A stretch of 39,460 nucleotides of DNA from CAZKMQ01 sp964554065. Its GTDB lineage: Bacteria; Patescibacteriota; Patescibacteriia; Magasanikbacterales; JBBTQS01. Where the stretch lies: the NCBI GenBank assembly GCA_964554065.1, contig CAZKMQ010000003.1, positions 1 through 39,460 of the forward strand. The letters are read 5' to 3'. The notes beneath the pieces were generated by a model. That model was not told where the DNA came from. It ran no database searches and saw only the letters and a program-made list of their open reading frames with translations. A program made the position numbers and the translations under genes. Shown in pieces: positions 8,470 through 16,392 of the stretch (positions are counted from its first letter, which is position 1; every line of letters begins with the position of its first letter).

Positions 8470-9015
8470 TTATGCTGCAGCTTTCGCAGCCTTACCAGCC
8501 TTACGACGGATAATTTCATCTACATATTTAATACCTTTTCCTTTATATGGCTCAGGCTTACGCAGCTTACGAATATCCGCTGCAACTTGGCCAACCTTCT
8601 GCTTATCAATTCCAGAAATAATAACTATGTTCTTTTCAACCTCAGCATTAACACCTTCTGGCATAGGAAACTCAATAGGATGAGAAAATCCAAGCTCAAA
8701 CTTCAGTCCATTGCCTTGCTTTGCAACACGATATCCAACACCATTAATTTCTAATTTCTTTTCATACCCTTCAGTCACACCAACAACCATATTTACAATT
8801 AAACTTGCAAACAAACCCCAGAAAGCGCGTTCAGATTTCTTTTCTTCATTAGTTACATGCACAGTAATTCCTTCTTCAGCCTGCTTCACGGTAACTAAAG
8901 GATGCAACGCTTGCTTTAGCTCGCCCTTAGGTCCTTTGATCGTAACCATGCCATCAGCAATGGTAGCGGTTACTCCGTCAGGAAGTGCAATCAATTGTTT
9001 TCCGATTCGTGACAT
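8470..9015 (-). CDS. rplF: 50S ribosomal protein L6
   Basis: 50S protein near the sarcin-ricin loop and factor-binding site. 181 residues, the usual length. Two L6 repeats are visible: the N-terminal half starts MSRIGKQLIALPDGVTATI with VTIKGPKGEL, and the C-terminal half contains LEINGVGYRVAKQG, LGFSHPIEFPMPEGV and the signature RKLRKPEPYKGKGIKY. The C-terminus ends in an Ala/Lys-rich tail. It follows rpsH by one base and precedes rplR. Confidence 0.98.
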   Translation of the reverse strand: MSRIGKQLIALPDGVTATIADGMVTIKGPKGELKQALHPLVTVKQAEEGITVHVTNEEKKSERAFWGLFASLIVNMVVGVTEGYEKKLEINGVGYRVAKQGNGLKFELGFSHPIEFPMPEGVNAEVEKNIVIISGIDKQKVGQVAADIRKLRKPEPYKGKGIKYVDEIIRRKAGKAAKAAA

Positions 9016-9016
9016 A

Positions 9017-9409
9017 TTAGTAGATTGTACAAATTACCTCACCACCAACACCTTGCTTCTTCGCTTCTTTATTAGTCATCATGCCACGAGATGTTGAAAT
9101 GATTGCAATACCAAGATGATTGCGAACAATTGGCAATGCATCTTTTTGCGCATACTTACGATGTCCTGGCTTACTAACACGATCAATTGCATTAATACGA
9201 CTGAACTTTCCGTCATACTTCAAGCACACGCGCAACATCGGCCGCACGCCATCTTCTACTTTCTCAACACTAACCACATAACCCTCGCGTTCCAAAATCT
9301 GGCCAATCATGAACTTAATCTTAGAAAATGGAATCAACACCTCACGCTTATGAACGCGTGCGGCATTTCGGATTCGAGTTAACATGTCTGCGATTGGATC
9401 TGTATACAT
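9017..9409 (-). CDS. rpsH: 30S ribosomal protein S8
   Basis: Primary 16S rRNA binder of the platform and, in E. coli, the translational repressor of the spc operon. 130 residues. The start YTDPIADMLTRIRNAARVHK and the C-terminal signature ISTSRGMMTNKEAKKQGVGG are canonical. It follows rpsN by two bases and precedes rplF by one. Spc-type autoregulation by S8 is possible, but no specific S8 target was identified in the spacer. Confidence 0.98.
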   Translation of the reverse strand: MYTDPIADMLTRIRNAARVHKREVLIPFSKIKFMIGQILEREGYVVSVEKVEDGVRPMLRVCLKYDGKFSRINAIDRVSKPGHRKYAQKDALPIVRNHLGIAIISTSRGMMTNKEAKKQGVGGEVICTIY

Positions 9410-9411
9410 AA

Positions 9412-9597
9412 TTACCAGCTTGATTTACGAACACCAGGAAGCAAGCCTTTGTTTGCTAATTCCCTAAAACAAATACGGCACAAGTCAAAGTCACGCATAT
9501 ATCCATTATTACGCCCGCACATAAAGCAGCGGTTCATCTTTCGACAACTAAACTTCGGCGTTTTCTTAGCTTTTGCAATGTGTGCTTTTGATGCCAT
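9412..9597 (-). CDS. rpsN: 30S ribosomal protein S14, zinc-binding (type Z)
   Basis: Short zinc-ribbon S14 of 61 residues, located in the head of the small subunit. The ATG at 9597 is chosen because it lies four bases after the rplE stop and gives the normal short form MASKAHIAKAKK; the frame continues upstream only within rplE. Zinc ligands are C24, C27, C40 and C43 (CFMC and CRIC). The C-terminus GLLPGVRKSSW is the family ending. The gene could equally be named rpsZ. Confidence 0.96.
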   Translation of the reverse strand: MASKAHIAKAKKTPKFSCRKMNRCFMCGRNNGYMRDFDLCRICFRELANKGLLPGVRKSSW

Positions 9598-9601
9598 ACA
9601 C

Positions 9602-10147
9602 TTATTTGTTGTTCTGCTTAGCAAATGGGAAACCAAACTCCTCAAGCAGCGCTCGAGCGTGTTCCTCATTCTTCGTATTAGTTACAATCGTGATTTCAAG
9701 ACCATGCGTCTTTTCGATTTCCTCTCCGGAAAGTTCAGGAAACGCAATCTGTTCTTTGAAGCCAAAGCTAAAGTTACCTTGACGATCAAACCCAGTACGT
9801 GCGATACCACGAAAGTCACGAACACGAGGAAATGTCACACGTAACAACTTCTCCAAAAAGTCGTACATGCGCTTTCCTCGCAACGTCACCATAAGTCCTA
9901 CAATCATCCCCTCTCGCAACTTAAAGTTAGAAATTGAAAGTCGCGCCTTGGTCTTAACTGGTTTTTGACCAGAAATCTTGGTCAAATTGTTCTCCACCAT
10001 AGCAATGTAATTGCTATCCTTAGTGAATTTTCCAACACCAACATTAAGCACCACTTTCGTAATACGTGGAACTGCCATTGTGTTACTAATGCTCAAACGC
10101 TCTTTGAGCTTAGGAACCACTTTTGTTGTGTAGGATTCTTGTAACAT
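9602..10147 (-). CDS. rplE: 50S ribosomal protein L5
   Basis: 5S rRNA-binding protein that also contacts P-site tRNA. 181 residues, the usual length. Signatures are VPRITKVVLNVGVGKFTKDS, ISGQKPVKTKARLSISNFKLREG and RVRDFRGIARTGFDRQGNFS, with the C-terminal GLEITIVTNTKNEEHARALL. It follows rplX by two bases in spc order (L14-L24-L5-S14). Confidence 0.98.
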   Translation of the reverse strand: MLQESYTTKVVPKLKERLSISNTMAVPRITKVVLNVGVGKFTKDSNYIAMVENNLTKISGQKPVKTKARLSISNFKLREGMIVGLMVTLRGKRMYDFLEKLLRVTFPRVRDFRGIARTGFDRQGNFSFGFKEQIAFPELSGEEIEKTHGLEITIVTNTKNEEHARALLEEFGFPFAKQNNK

Positions 10148-10149
10148 AC

Positions 10150-10440
10150 TTATTTCTTATCCTCTGTCTTTTTAGTAGCAACCTTCTTCTTTGGTGTAGC
10201 ATCTGCATCAACCTTCTTCACGTTAGAAATATGAAGAGGCGCTGCAAGTTCAACGCGCTGTCCTGGCTGATCTTTCTGCTGTGAGCGCAAGTGCTTCTTC
10301 ATCATATTCACCCCATCAACAACTACACGCTGCTTTTTTGGAAAAACCTGAATAACCTTTCCAGTCTTTCCCTTATCTTTACCAGCAAGTACTTTTACAA
10401 AGTCACCTGTTTTAATTTTTAATTTGATCTTTGTAGCCAT
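10150..10440 (-). CDS. rplX: 50S ribosomal protein L24
   Basis: Assembly initiator of the 50S subunit near the polypeptide exit. 96 residues. A KOW motif is obvious at the N-terminus: KIKTGDFVKVLAGKDKGKTG, followed by VIQVFPKKQRVVVDGVNMM and KKHLRS. It has a short Lys-rich C-terminal tail. It is tightly packed between rplN (1 base) and rplE (2 bases). Confidence 0.97.
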   Translation of the reverse strand: MATKIKLKIKTGDFVKVLAGKDKGKTGKVIQVFPKKQRVVVDGVNMMKKHLRSQQKDQPGQRVELAAPLHISNVKKVDADATPKKKVATKKTEDKK

Positions 10441-10441
10441 A

Positions 10442-10813
10442 TTAAAGTACTTCAGGAGCTAATGACACAATCTTTTGAAACCCTGCACCACGCAATTCAC
10501 GAGCTACTGGCCCGAAAATACGCGTGCCCTTAGGTTCCTTTGTTTTACGGTCCACAACTACCGCTGCATTATCATCAAACCGCACATAAGTTCCATCTTT
10601 ACGACGAGTCTCTTTGCGCTGACGAACAATAACTGCATGAACCACCTCACCTTTTTTCACTGCACCACGAGGAGCAGCTGCCTTAACCGTACAAGTAATG
10701 ATATCTCCAACACGAGCATATCGCTTTTTGTAACCACCAAGTACTCGAATACACATGAGGCGCTTTGCCCCACTGTTATCGGCTACTTTTAACATGCTCA
10801 TGTGTTGAATCAT
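10442..10813 (-). CDS. rplN: 50S ribosomal protein L14
   Basis: Forms intersubunit bridges with 16S rRNA. The ATG at 10813 gives MIQHMSMLKVADNSGAKRLM and 123 residues, the usual length, and clears the rpsQ stop at 10818; the frame is open further upstream but would overlap rpsQ. Also visible are RVLGGYKKRYARVGDIITCT, KGEVVHAVIVRQRKETRRKDG and a C-terminal GTRIFGPVARELRG. First gene of the classical spc order. Confidence 0.98.
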   Translation of the reverse strand: MIQHMSMLKVADNSGAKRLMCIRVLGGYKKRYARVGDIITCTVKAAAPRGAVKKGEVVHAVIVRQRKETRRKDGTYVRFDDNAAVVVDRKTKEPKGTRIFGPVARELRGAGFQKIVSLAPEVL

Positions 10814-10817
10814 ACTA

Positions 10818-11090
10818 TTACTTCTTGTTTGTAGGCACAACACGCCATCGCTTGGTCTTACTCAAAGGGCGTGTTTCTTCAATAACCACCTTGTCGCCTA
10901 CGGCCAGCGTTCCATCAGCTACGTGCGCGTGATACTTCTTAGTTACGCGGTAGCGCTTCTGATAAATAGGATGGAGCTTCTGACGATAAACGGCAACAAC
11001 AACCGTCTTATTCATTTTTGCAGCAACAACAGTACCGGATAATCGGCGTCGTGTCTTATTTGCTGCAGGTTGTTTTACTGTAGTTTCCAT
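10818..11090 (-). CDS. rpsQ: 30S ribosomal protein S17
   Basis: Primary 16S rRNA-binding OB-fold protein. 90 residues. Core signatures are RRLSGTVVAAKMNKTVVVAV, HPIYQKRYRVTKKYHAHV, VGDKVVIEETRPLSKTKRW. It has a short N-terminal extension (METTVKQPAANKT) compared with many bacterial S17. It lies between rpmC and rplN, the usual S10-operon end. Confidence 0.97.
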   Translation of the reverse strand: METTVKQPAANKTRRRLSGTVVAAKMNKTVVVAVYRQKLHPIYQKRYRVTKKYHAHVADGTLAVGDKVVIEETRPLSKTKRWRVVPTNKK

Positions 11091-11095
11091 AGTAA

Positions 11096-11326
11096 TTATT
11101 CAGTTACTTTCTCAGTCTTCTCAGCTGGCTTCTCCTCCTGAGCAGTAAGTTGCACAAGACGAGTCTTAATGCGAGCAATCGTACGCTTTACATCACGTAA
11201 CTTACGCACATTTGGTTCCTCGGCTGACATAATAGCAAATGTAAGCTCGCTACGCTTCTGGCGCAACATGTCAAGCTCCTCATTCAACTCTTTCTCGTTC
11301 AATTTGTTAAGTTCTGCCATTTTCAT
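11096..11326 (-). CDS. rpmC: 50S ribosomal protein L29
   Basis: Small helical protein near the exit tunnel. 76 residues, including an acidic/Lys C-terminal tail (AQEEKPAEKTEKVTE) beyond the usual ~65. Pattern: AELNKLNEKELNEELDMLR, then RDVKRTIARIKTRL, the family's conserved second helix. The ATG at 11326 sits about 5 bases from an AAGGA Shine-Dalgarno and is preferred to the ATG at 11320. Confidence 0.94.
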   Translation of the reverse strand: MKMAELNKLNEKELNEELDMLRQKRSELTFAIMSAEEPNVRKLRDVKRTIARIKTRLVQLTAQEEKPAEKTEKVTE

Positions 11327-11327
11327 A

Positions 11328-11741
11328 TTATTCCTTTACGAGAAACTTAGTCTTCACTGGCAACTTATACGCAGCAAGCTGCATAGCACGACGTGCGATA
11401 TCTTCTTCAACACCTGACATTTCAAACAAAACAGTCCCAGGCTTAACAACACACACGTAACGATCCACAGCACCCTTTCCTCCACCCATGGGCACTTCTG
11501 AGCCCTTCTTCGTTACCGGCTTATGCGGAAACACACGAATCCAGATCTTACCACCACGCGCAATAAATCGAGTCATCGCGCGACGAGCAGATTCAATCTG
11601 ACGACTAGAAATCCAACCATGGCCAACTGATTTCAAACCATACGCACCAAAAGCAATAGTGGTCTGACGTGTTGCGACCCCTTTATTGCGGCGGCGTCCT
11701 TTGAAGGACTTGCGATGCTTTGTTTTCTTCGGCATTAACAT
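11328..11741 (-). CDS. rplP: 50S ribosomal protein L16
   Basis: Binds near the A-site and peptidyl transferase centre. 137 residues. The start MLMPKKTKHRKSFKGRRR is typical, followed by FGAYGLKSVGHGWISSRQIE, RRAMTRFIARGGKIWIRVFP, and MGGGKGAVDRYVCVVKPG. It follows the rpsC stop by one base and precedes rpmC by one base. Confidence 0.98.
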   Translation of the reverse strand: MLMPKKTKHRKSFKGRRRNKGVATRQTTIAFGAYGLKSVGHGWISSRQIESARRAMTRFIARGGKIWIRVFPHKPVTKKGSEVPMGGGKGAVDRYVCVVKPGTVLFEMSGVEEDIARRAMQLAAYKLPVKTKFLVKE

Positions 11742-11742
11742 A

Positions 11743-12417
11743 CTAGCGTGTTGTTTCTTCCTTCTTGAACTTGTCCTTCATTCCAAAAACTTGTCCTTTG
11801 TAAATCCATACCTTTACACCGATCACACCATAAATAGTGTACGCCTCCACATTGGCATAGTCTACATCAGCACGGAATGTCTGCAATGGAATCTTTCCGT
11901 CAGAGAGTGTTTCTCGTCGAGAAATTTCTACTCCATTAAGACGACCTGCAGCAGTTACTTTAACTCCTACGGCTCCGGCCTTCATCACCCGCTCAATTGC
12001 AGTTTTTAGCACACGACGAAATGGCATACGCTTCTCAATCTCTGTAGCCATTTGCTGTGCAACAATTGCTGCGGATAGTGACGGCTGGCGCACTTCAAAT
12101 ACCTGCACCTTAATCGCTGTCTTTTTATCAAAGAACATTTTCTGAATCTTCTTCTTAAGATCCTCGATCCCTGCACCACCACGACCAATAATAAGTCCTG
12201 GCTTAGCCACACGTACAGTCACCGTTACTTCTCCTGCACCATGCGCAATTGAAATAGCATCAAGACCAGCGTCTTTAAGCTCTTTAGTCAAAAACTTTCG
12301 AATAGCAACTTCCTTCTTCAAATTCTGTCGATACTTTCCCTTACGAGCAAACCATCGTGAATCCCAAGGATACAAGACGTTGATTCGATGTGCAATTGGA
12401 TGTACTTTTCGTCCCAT
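11743..12417 (-). CDS. rpsC: 30S ribosomal protein S3
   Basis: Small-subunit head protein at the mRNA entry channel. 224 residues. The N-terminal MGRKVHPIAHRINVLYPWDSRW, the KH-domain loop GLIIGRGGAGIEDLKKKIQK (GRGG in place of the commoner GRKG) and the C-terminal GVEISRRETLSDGKIPLQTF then YGVIGVKVWIYKG are diagnostic. The C-terminus is short and Lys/Glu-rich. Standard position between rplV and rplP. Confidence 0.98.
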   Translation of the reverse strand: MGRKVHPIAHRINVLYPWDSRWFARKGKYRQNLKKEVAIRKFLTKELKDAGLDAISIAHGAGEVTVTVRVAKPGLIIGRGGAGIEDLKKKIQKMFFDKKTAIKVQVFEVRQPSLSAAIVAQQMATEIEKRMPFRRVLKTAIERVMKAGAVGVKVTAAGRLNGVEISRRETLSDGKIPLQTFRADVDYANVEAYTIYGVIGVKVWIYKGQVFGMKDKFKKEETTR

Positions 12418-12422
12418 AGGAT

Positions 12423-12863
12423 TTACTTGGTTTCTTTCTTAGATTCCTCAGCCTTTGGCTTTGGTGCTTCTACCTTCTTGGTTTCAGCTTTACTCGCGTC
12501 GTCTTTCTTGTCTGCTGGCTCTGGAGCCTTACCAGAAAGTATAATGCGAATATGACTTGTTCGCTTACGAATACGTGATGCACGTCCACGAGCTCGTGGG
12601 CGCCATCGATGGAGTGTTGGTCCATCATCTACTGCGATCTCTTTCACGACCAAAGAATCTTCTTCAGCCTTGAAATTATGGGTCGCATTAGCCACTGCAC
12701 TTTTGAGCAACTTCTGAACTGGCACACTTGCTGCCTTGTTCATAAAATGTAACTGCGCATCTGCTTTGCCAGCGTTCATGCCACGAATGACATTAACAAC
12801 CAAACGCACCTTCTTAGGTGACATGCGCAATTGCTTTAATGATGCATTAACTAATACGTCCAT
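12423..12863 (-). CDS. rplV: 50S ribosomal protein L22
   Basis: Lines the nascent-peptide exit tunnel. 146 residues, about 30 more than the usual ~115. The core is normal: RMSPKKVRLVVNVIRGMNAG, then VPVQKLLKSAVANATHNF, and the tunnel hairpin RWRPRARGRASRIRKRTSHI. The extra length is an Asp/Lys/Glu-rich C-terminal tail (from KAPEPADKKDDASK), a low-complexity extension that also occurs on S5, L15 and L23 here. Confidence 0.97.
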   Translation of the reverse strand: MDVLVNASLKQLRMSPKKVRLVVNVIRGMNAGKADAQLHFMNKAASVPVQKLLKSAVANATHNFKAEEDSLVVKEIAVDDGPTLHRWRPRARGRASRIRKRTSHIRIILSGKAPEPADKKDDASKAETKKVEAPKPKAEESKKETK

Positions 12864-12868
12864 ACTAT

Positions 12869-13147
12869 TTATTTAGCACCCTTGGCCATCTTACCACCGT
12901 GGCGGATGAACTTACGAGTGAATGAGAATTCGCCCAACTTATGACCAACCATATCTTCAACAACAGTGAACTCAAAGAAATCTTTTCCATTATGTACTGC
13001 AAATCGAAGGCCTACCATCTCAGGAGTGATAGTTGATCGTCGTGACCATGTCTTGATCGTCTTTGCGCTACCAGTAGCTTTCGCCTCGGCAACTTTCTTC
13101 AAAACACATTCGTCAACAAATGGACCTTTTTTCAAACTTCGTGACAT
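12869..13147 (-). CDS. rpsS: 30S ribosomal protein S19
   Basis: Head protein that contacts the P-site region and forms a bridge with S13. 92 residues. Canonical MSRSLKKGPFVDECVLKKV, IKTWSRRSTITPEMVGLRFA, DMVGHKLGEFSFTRKFIRHG. Spacing to rplB is one base and to rplV five bases, in standard S10-operon order. Confidence 0.98.
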   Translation of the reverse strand: MSRSLKKGPFVDECVLKKVAEAKATGSAKTIKTWSRRSTITPEMVGLRFAVHNGKDFFEFTVVEDMVGHKLGEFSFTRKFIRHGGKMAKGAK

Positions 13148-13148
13148 A

Positions 13149-13994
13149 TTATTTCTTCTTACGCTTCTTAGGTCGGCGCTTTACAATAAGCTTACTACTT
13201 ACTTTCTTCTTATTGCGTGTGCGAACACCAAGCGCTTTTTTACCCCAAGGAGTCTTAGGCGCTTTCATACCAATAGGATGCTTACCTTCACCACCACCAT
13301 GAGGGTGATCACATGGGTTCATAGCCTTACCACGTACAGTAGGACGAAATCCTTTGTGTCGCATGCGTCCAGCTTTACCCCAACGAATAAGACGATGGTC
13401 TGGATTACTTACCATACCAACGCTAGCACTACAATCCTTTAACACCTTACGAATTTCACCGGATGGCATCTTGAGCTGAGCATACTTACCCTCAATACCC
13501 ATGAGCTGAACTTGCGTACCAGCACCACGAGCAATTTGCCCACCACCACCAGGACGAAACTCGATATTGTGTACAAAAGATCCAATTGGAATAAACTCAA
13601 TTGGCATACGTGCACCAACAGTTGCGTCAATTGCCTTTGCTGATGATACCACCTTCATATCTACAGTCAAACAATCAGGCGCAAGAATGTAACGCTTTTC
13701 TCCATCTTCAAACTGAATAAGAGCGATACGTGCATTACGGTTGGGATCATACTCAATTGCAATAACAGTTGCGACTTCGTCATAACGCATCTGCTTAAAA
13801 TCTATTAAACGGATGAATCGACGTGCTCCACCACCACGATGACGAACAGTAATCTTTCCTTTTGAACGCCCAGCTTTTTGTTTACGAAAAACAATCAAGC
13901 TTTTCTCCGGCTTAGTCTTTGTGATATCAGAAAAGGTATCAACACTCATGAAGCGTCGGCCTGCGTGATTCTTTTTGTATTTCTTTACGGGCAT
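13149..13994 (-). CDS. rplB: 50S ribosomal protein L2
   Basis: Highly conserved protein needed for subunit association and peptidyl transferase. 281 residues. Markers: GKITVRHRGGGARRFIRLID, EFIPIGSFVHNIEFRPGGGG, and the signature KAMNPCDHPHGGGEGKHPIG with its conserved histidines. Nothing unusual except a strongly basic end (KLIVKRRPKKRKKK). Lies between rplW and rpsS. Confidence 0.99.
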   Translation of the reverse strand: MPVKKYKKNHAGRRFMSVDTFSDITKTKPEKSLIVFRKQKAGRSKGKITVRHRGGGARRFIRLIDFKQMRYDEVATVIAIEYDPNRNARIALIQFEDGEKRYILAPDCLTVDMKVVSSAKAIDATVGARMPIEFIPIGSFVHNIEFRPGGGGQIARGAGTQVQLMGIEGKYAQLKMPSGEIRKVLKDCSASVGMVSNPDHRLIRWGKAGRMRHKGFRPTVRGKAMNPCDHPHGGGEGKHPIGMKAPKTPWGKKALGVRTRNKKKVSSKLIVKRRPKKRKKK

Positions 13995-14001
13995 AAGCTA
14001 T

Positions 14002-14472
14002 TTACACTCCTTTATGAAGTGATACTGTCTTACCTTTTTCTAATTGCACTAAAGCGTACTTGCGATTCTTTCTCTGACCTACTGTTCTACCAAAACGCTT
14101 TTTCTTTCCTTGACGACTCATCATGCGCACAGCAACAGGACGTGTTCCAAACATGTGCTCAAATTCATCTGCAACTGTATACTTATTTGCACTTGCAATT
14201 ACTTCAAACGTATACAAACCCTTTGCCTCACGCTGTGCAGTCTTTTCAGTAACATGAGGGCGCACGAACACACCATTACTAACGCTAGGCTTTGATCGTT
14301 TCTTTCTTGCCACCGGTGCTTTGGTGTCTTTTTTCGCCTCAGCCTTCTTAGGCTCTGCTTTAGGCGATTCCTTCTTTACATCTACTTTTCCTGCTTCTTT
14401 AGCAGCCTGAACAGCAGCAGCTTTCACTGCCTCATCTTCTTTTTTCTTTTTGAATCGATCAAAGATTCCCAT
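14002..14472 (-). CDS. rplW: 50S ribosomal protein L23 with long N-terminal extension
   Basis: L23 surrounds the exit tunnel and is the docking site for trigger factor and SRP. The ATG at 14472, four bases after the rplD stop, gives 156 residues against the usual ~95-100. The family domain occupies about residues 65-156 (VRPHVTEKTAQREAKGLYTF, NKYTVADEFEHMFG, RFGRTVGQRKNRKYALVQL). The ~60 extra N-terminal residues begin MGIFDRFKKKKEDE, an amphipathic-looking start reminiscent of FtsY-type N-termini, then turn Ala/Lys-rich. A membrane- or factor-related role of this tail is inference only. Confidence 0.95.
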   Translation of the reverse strand: MGIFDRFKKKKEDEAVKAAAVQAAKEAGKVDVKKESPKAEPKKAEAKKDTKAPVARKKRSKPSVSNGVFVRPHVTEKTAQREAKGLYTFEVIASANKYTVADEFEHMFGTRPVAVRMMSRQGKKKRFGRTVGQRKNRKYALVQLEKGKTVSLHKGV

Positions 14473-14476
14473 AGAA

Positions 14477-15106
14477 TTATGCGTACTTCTTCTCAAGTTG
14501 CTTCAATGCATCGCGACTCACAATCAGGTATGGATATTCCACCAAGTCCTTCAATCCAAGCTCACCAACAAATGTTGTTTTCACGCGCTTGATATTGCGA
14601 GTCATACGCAAGATGTTCTCATCCTTTTCAGGTGTAACAACTAGCGCTCGCTTGTACCCACATGGCAGTGCACTTTTCATCTTTGCAAAATCCTTTGTCT
14701 TTGGCTCTGCAAAGTTGAGCGTATCCACAACAACAAGGCCACCATGCTCTAAACGATCTGATAGAATCATTCGCATTACATTCTGCTTTGCCTTCTTGTT
14801 AATACGCTTTTTAAAGTTGCGCACCTTGGTTGGACCAAAGGTAACACCACCACCACGCCACAGTGGAGATCGAATAGAGCCATGTCGTGCTCTACCAGTC
14901 CCCTTCTGACGCCATGGCTTCTTACCACCACCGCGTGTGTCACTGCGACCCTTAGTATGTGCTAGTACCTGACGAGTATTTGCAAAAGCTGCAACCACGG
15001 CGTCATGCACCACCTCAACCTTAGGCGTAACAGCAAAAACCGCATCACTGAGCTCAAGTGATTCAACTGTTTTACCTTCTTGGTTGTATACGTCTACTTT
15101 GGCCAT
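14477..15106 (-). CDS. rplD: 50S ribosomal protein L4
   Basis: Exit-tunnel constriction protein and, in E. coli, the repressor of the S10 operon. 209 residues. Signatures are the tunnel loop GRSDTRGGGKKPWRQKGTGRARHGSIRSPLWRGGG (given in part here: GGGKKPWRQKGTGRARHGS), FGPTKVRNFKKRINKKAK and a C-terminal nucleotide-fold half ending YPYLIVSRDALKQLE. Follows rplC by two bases. Confidence 0.98.
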   Translation of the reverse strand: MAKVDVYNQEGKTVESLELSDAVFAVTPKVEVVHDAVVAAFANTRQVLAHTKGRSDTRGGGKKPWRQKGTGRARHGSIRSPLWRGGGVTFGPTKVRNFKKRINKKAKQNVMRMILSDRLEHGGLVVVDTLNFAEPKTKDFAKMKSALPCGYKRALVVTPEKDENILRMTRNIKRVKTTFVGELGLKDLVEYPYLIVSRDALKQLEKKYA

Positions 15107-15108
15107 AT

Positions 15109-15780
15109 TTATGATGTTGTTTGTTCTGCCGCAGAAACCTCTTCTTTTGGTGCCTCCTCAGCTGACTTTTCCTCAGCTACTTTGCCATTACCAACTACCA
15201 TCTCACCCTCAGCTGCAATCATTACCAACCCACCTTTTGCTCCTGGGATTGCACCTTTGATCATAATCTCGTGTGTTTCAGGATCTACAGCAACCACTTC
15301 AAGATTGCTAATGGTTACACGTTCATTTCCCATTTGTCCTCCCATACGTGTTCCTTTGAACACGCGTGCAGCATCAGTAGCTCCAATAGAACCTGGCATA
15401 CGCAACTGATCCTTATGACCGTTGAACCCATGACGCTTAACAACACCTTGAAATCCTTTACCTTTGCTAGTACCAGTAACTGCAACGCGATCTCCTGGAA
15501 CAAATGAAGTAACGCTGAGCACATCACCACGATTCAACTCCTGTTCAGTAACATATGATCGCATGTGTGCCACCTGTGGAAGACCTTTCAAATGACCGGC
15601 TTGCGGTTTCAAAACATGCTTTGCCTCACCAAATCCAACCTGGACCCTATGTCCAGAATCAAGATTCTCTACTTGAGTGACCACACACGGTCCAGCAACA
15701 ACACGAGTAACAGGAACAACAGCTCCATTTTCATGGAACAACTGCGTCATGTTGTGTTTTGTGCCGATTAAGAATTTCAT
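15109..15780 (-). CDS. rplC: 50S ribosomal protein L3
   Basis: Early-binding 50S protein whose loop approaches the peptidyl transferase centre. 223 residues. MKFLIGTKHNMTQLF start, TGTSKGKGFQGVVKRHGFNG, and GRVFKGTRMGGQMGNERVT-type central region (here ARVFKGTRMGGQMGNERVTI). It ends in an acidic Glu/Ala tail. A 205-base gap with strong hairpins separates it from rpsJ, unlike the compact spacing elsewhere in the operon. Confidence 0.97.
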   Translation of the reverse strand: MKFLIGTKHNMTQLFHENGAVVPVTRVVAGPCVVTQVENLDSGHRVQVGFGEAKHVLKPQAGHLKGLPQVAHMRSYVTEQELNRGDVLSVTSFVPGDRVAVTGTSKGKGFQGVVKRHGFNGHKDQLRMPGSIGATDAARVFKGTRMGGQMGNERVTISNLEVVAVDPETHEIMIKGAIPGAKGGLVMIAAEGEMVVGNGKVAEEKSAEEAPKEEVSAAEQTTS

Positions 15781-15789
15781 ATAGTCTGG

Positions 15790-15852
15790 TTTTTGCTAAA
15801 GCAAAAGACTAGAAACTACCGCTTACCGAAATACGGGATAGTTTCTAGTCTT
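15790..15852 (-). promoter_or_regulatory. paired hairpins in the rpsJ-rplC spacer (attenuator or terminator-like)
   Basis: A perfect 14-base inverted repeat (15805-15818 with 15839-15852, core AAGACTAGAAACTA) encloses a 20-base loop. On the minus strand it is followed by a short U run and a second perfect hairpin of 7-base arms (15790-15805, TTTTGCT / AGCAAAA), ending about 10 bases before the L3 start. The arrangement could be an attenuator, partial terminator or ribosomal-protein binding site controlling rplC onward. The rest of the 15781-15985 spacer shows no gene, and I could not identify a convincing promoter in it. Confidence 0.6.
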
Positions 15853-15985
15853 CTCCAAAATAGAAGAAGTTGTATATAGTGGTTAAAAATGTCTACGTTC
15901 TCCCAAGGTAAATCATTGTGCCGCGATGTTTTGTACCAGTAAAGGCACATCTTATCGCATTACGCCGCTTACCCAGATAATTAAT

Positions 15986-16333
15986 TTACATTTTGATCTC
16001 AATGTCTACACCAGATGGCAAGTTCAGATTCATAAGTGAGTCAATAGTCTTGCTAGTTGGTTCGACTATGTCGATCAAACGCTTGTGCACTCGTACTTCG
16101 AACTGCTCACGTGACGTTTTGTTACGAAACGTTGCTCGGTTCACAGTGTACTTGCGCTTCTCTGTTGGCAAAGGAATTGGTCCAACAACTTTAGCACCGG
16201 AGCGTGTCGCAGTATCCATGATTGTGCGTGTTGATTCATCGATTACGCGTGAATCATATGCACGAATCTTAATACGGATACGTTGCGCCAACTCGGCACC
16301 ACCGTCTTTCTTTGTTTTTGTCGCCTCTGCCAT
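15986..16333 (-). CDS. rpsJ: 30S ribosomal protein S10
   Basis: Head protein of the small subunit and NusE transcription antitermination factor. 115 residues, with a ~12-residue polar N-terminal extension over the usual ~103. Core: RIRIKIRAYDSRVIDESTRT, then the signature GPIPLPTEKRKYTVNRA, and a C-terminal PSGVDIEIKM. It follows tuf after a hairpin and precedes the hairpin-bearing gap to rplC. Confidence 0.97.
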   Translation of the reverse strand: MAEATKTKKDGGAELAQRIRIKIRAYDSRVIDESTRTIMDTATRSGAKVVGPIPLPTEKRKYTVNRATFRNKTSREQFEVRVHKRLIDIVEPTSKTIDSLMNLNLPSGVDIEIKM

Positions 16334-16346
16334 GTGGTTTGTGTTT

Positions 16347-16385
16347 TAAAAAAACCAGAATCCCGCCCTCATAATGAGAGCGGGA
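16347..16385 (-). terminator. hairpin with U-run after tuf
   Basis: On the minus strand a stem (16361-16385, arms TCCCGC / GCGGGA extended inward by CTCAT / ATGAG with one mismatch) is followed a few bases later by a run of seven T. It stands between the tuf stop and the rpsJ start. It looks like a rho-independent terminator; since no clear rpsJ promoter is visible, partial readthrough into the S10 operon is likely. Confidence 0.65.
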
Positions 16386-16392
16386 GAGCTGC

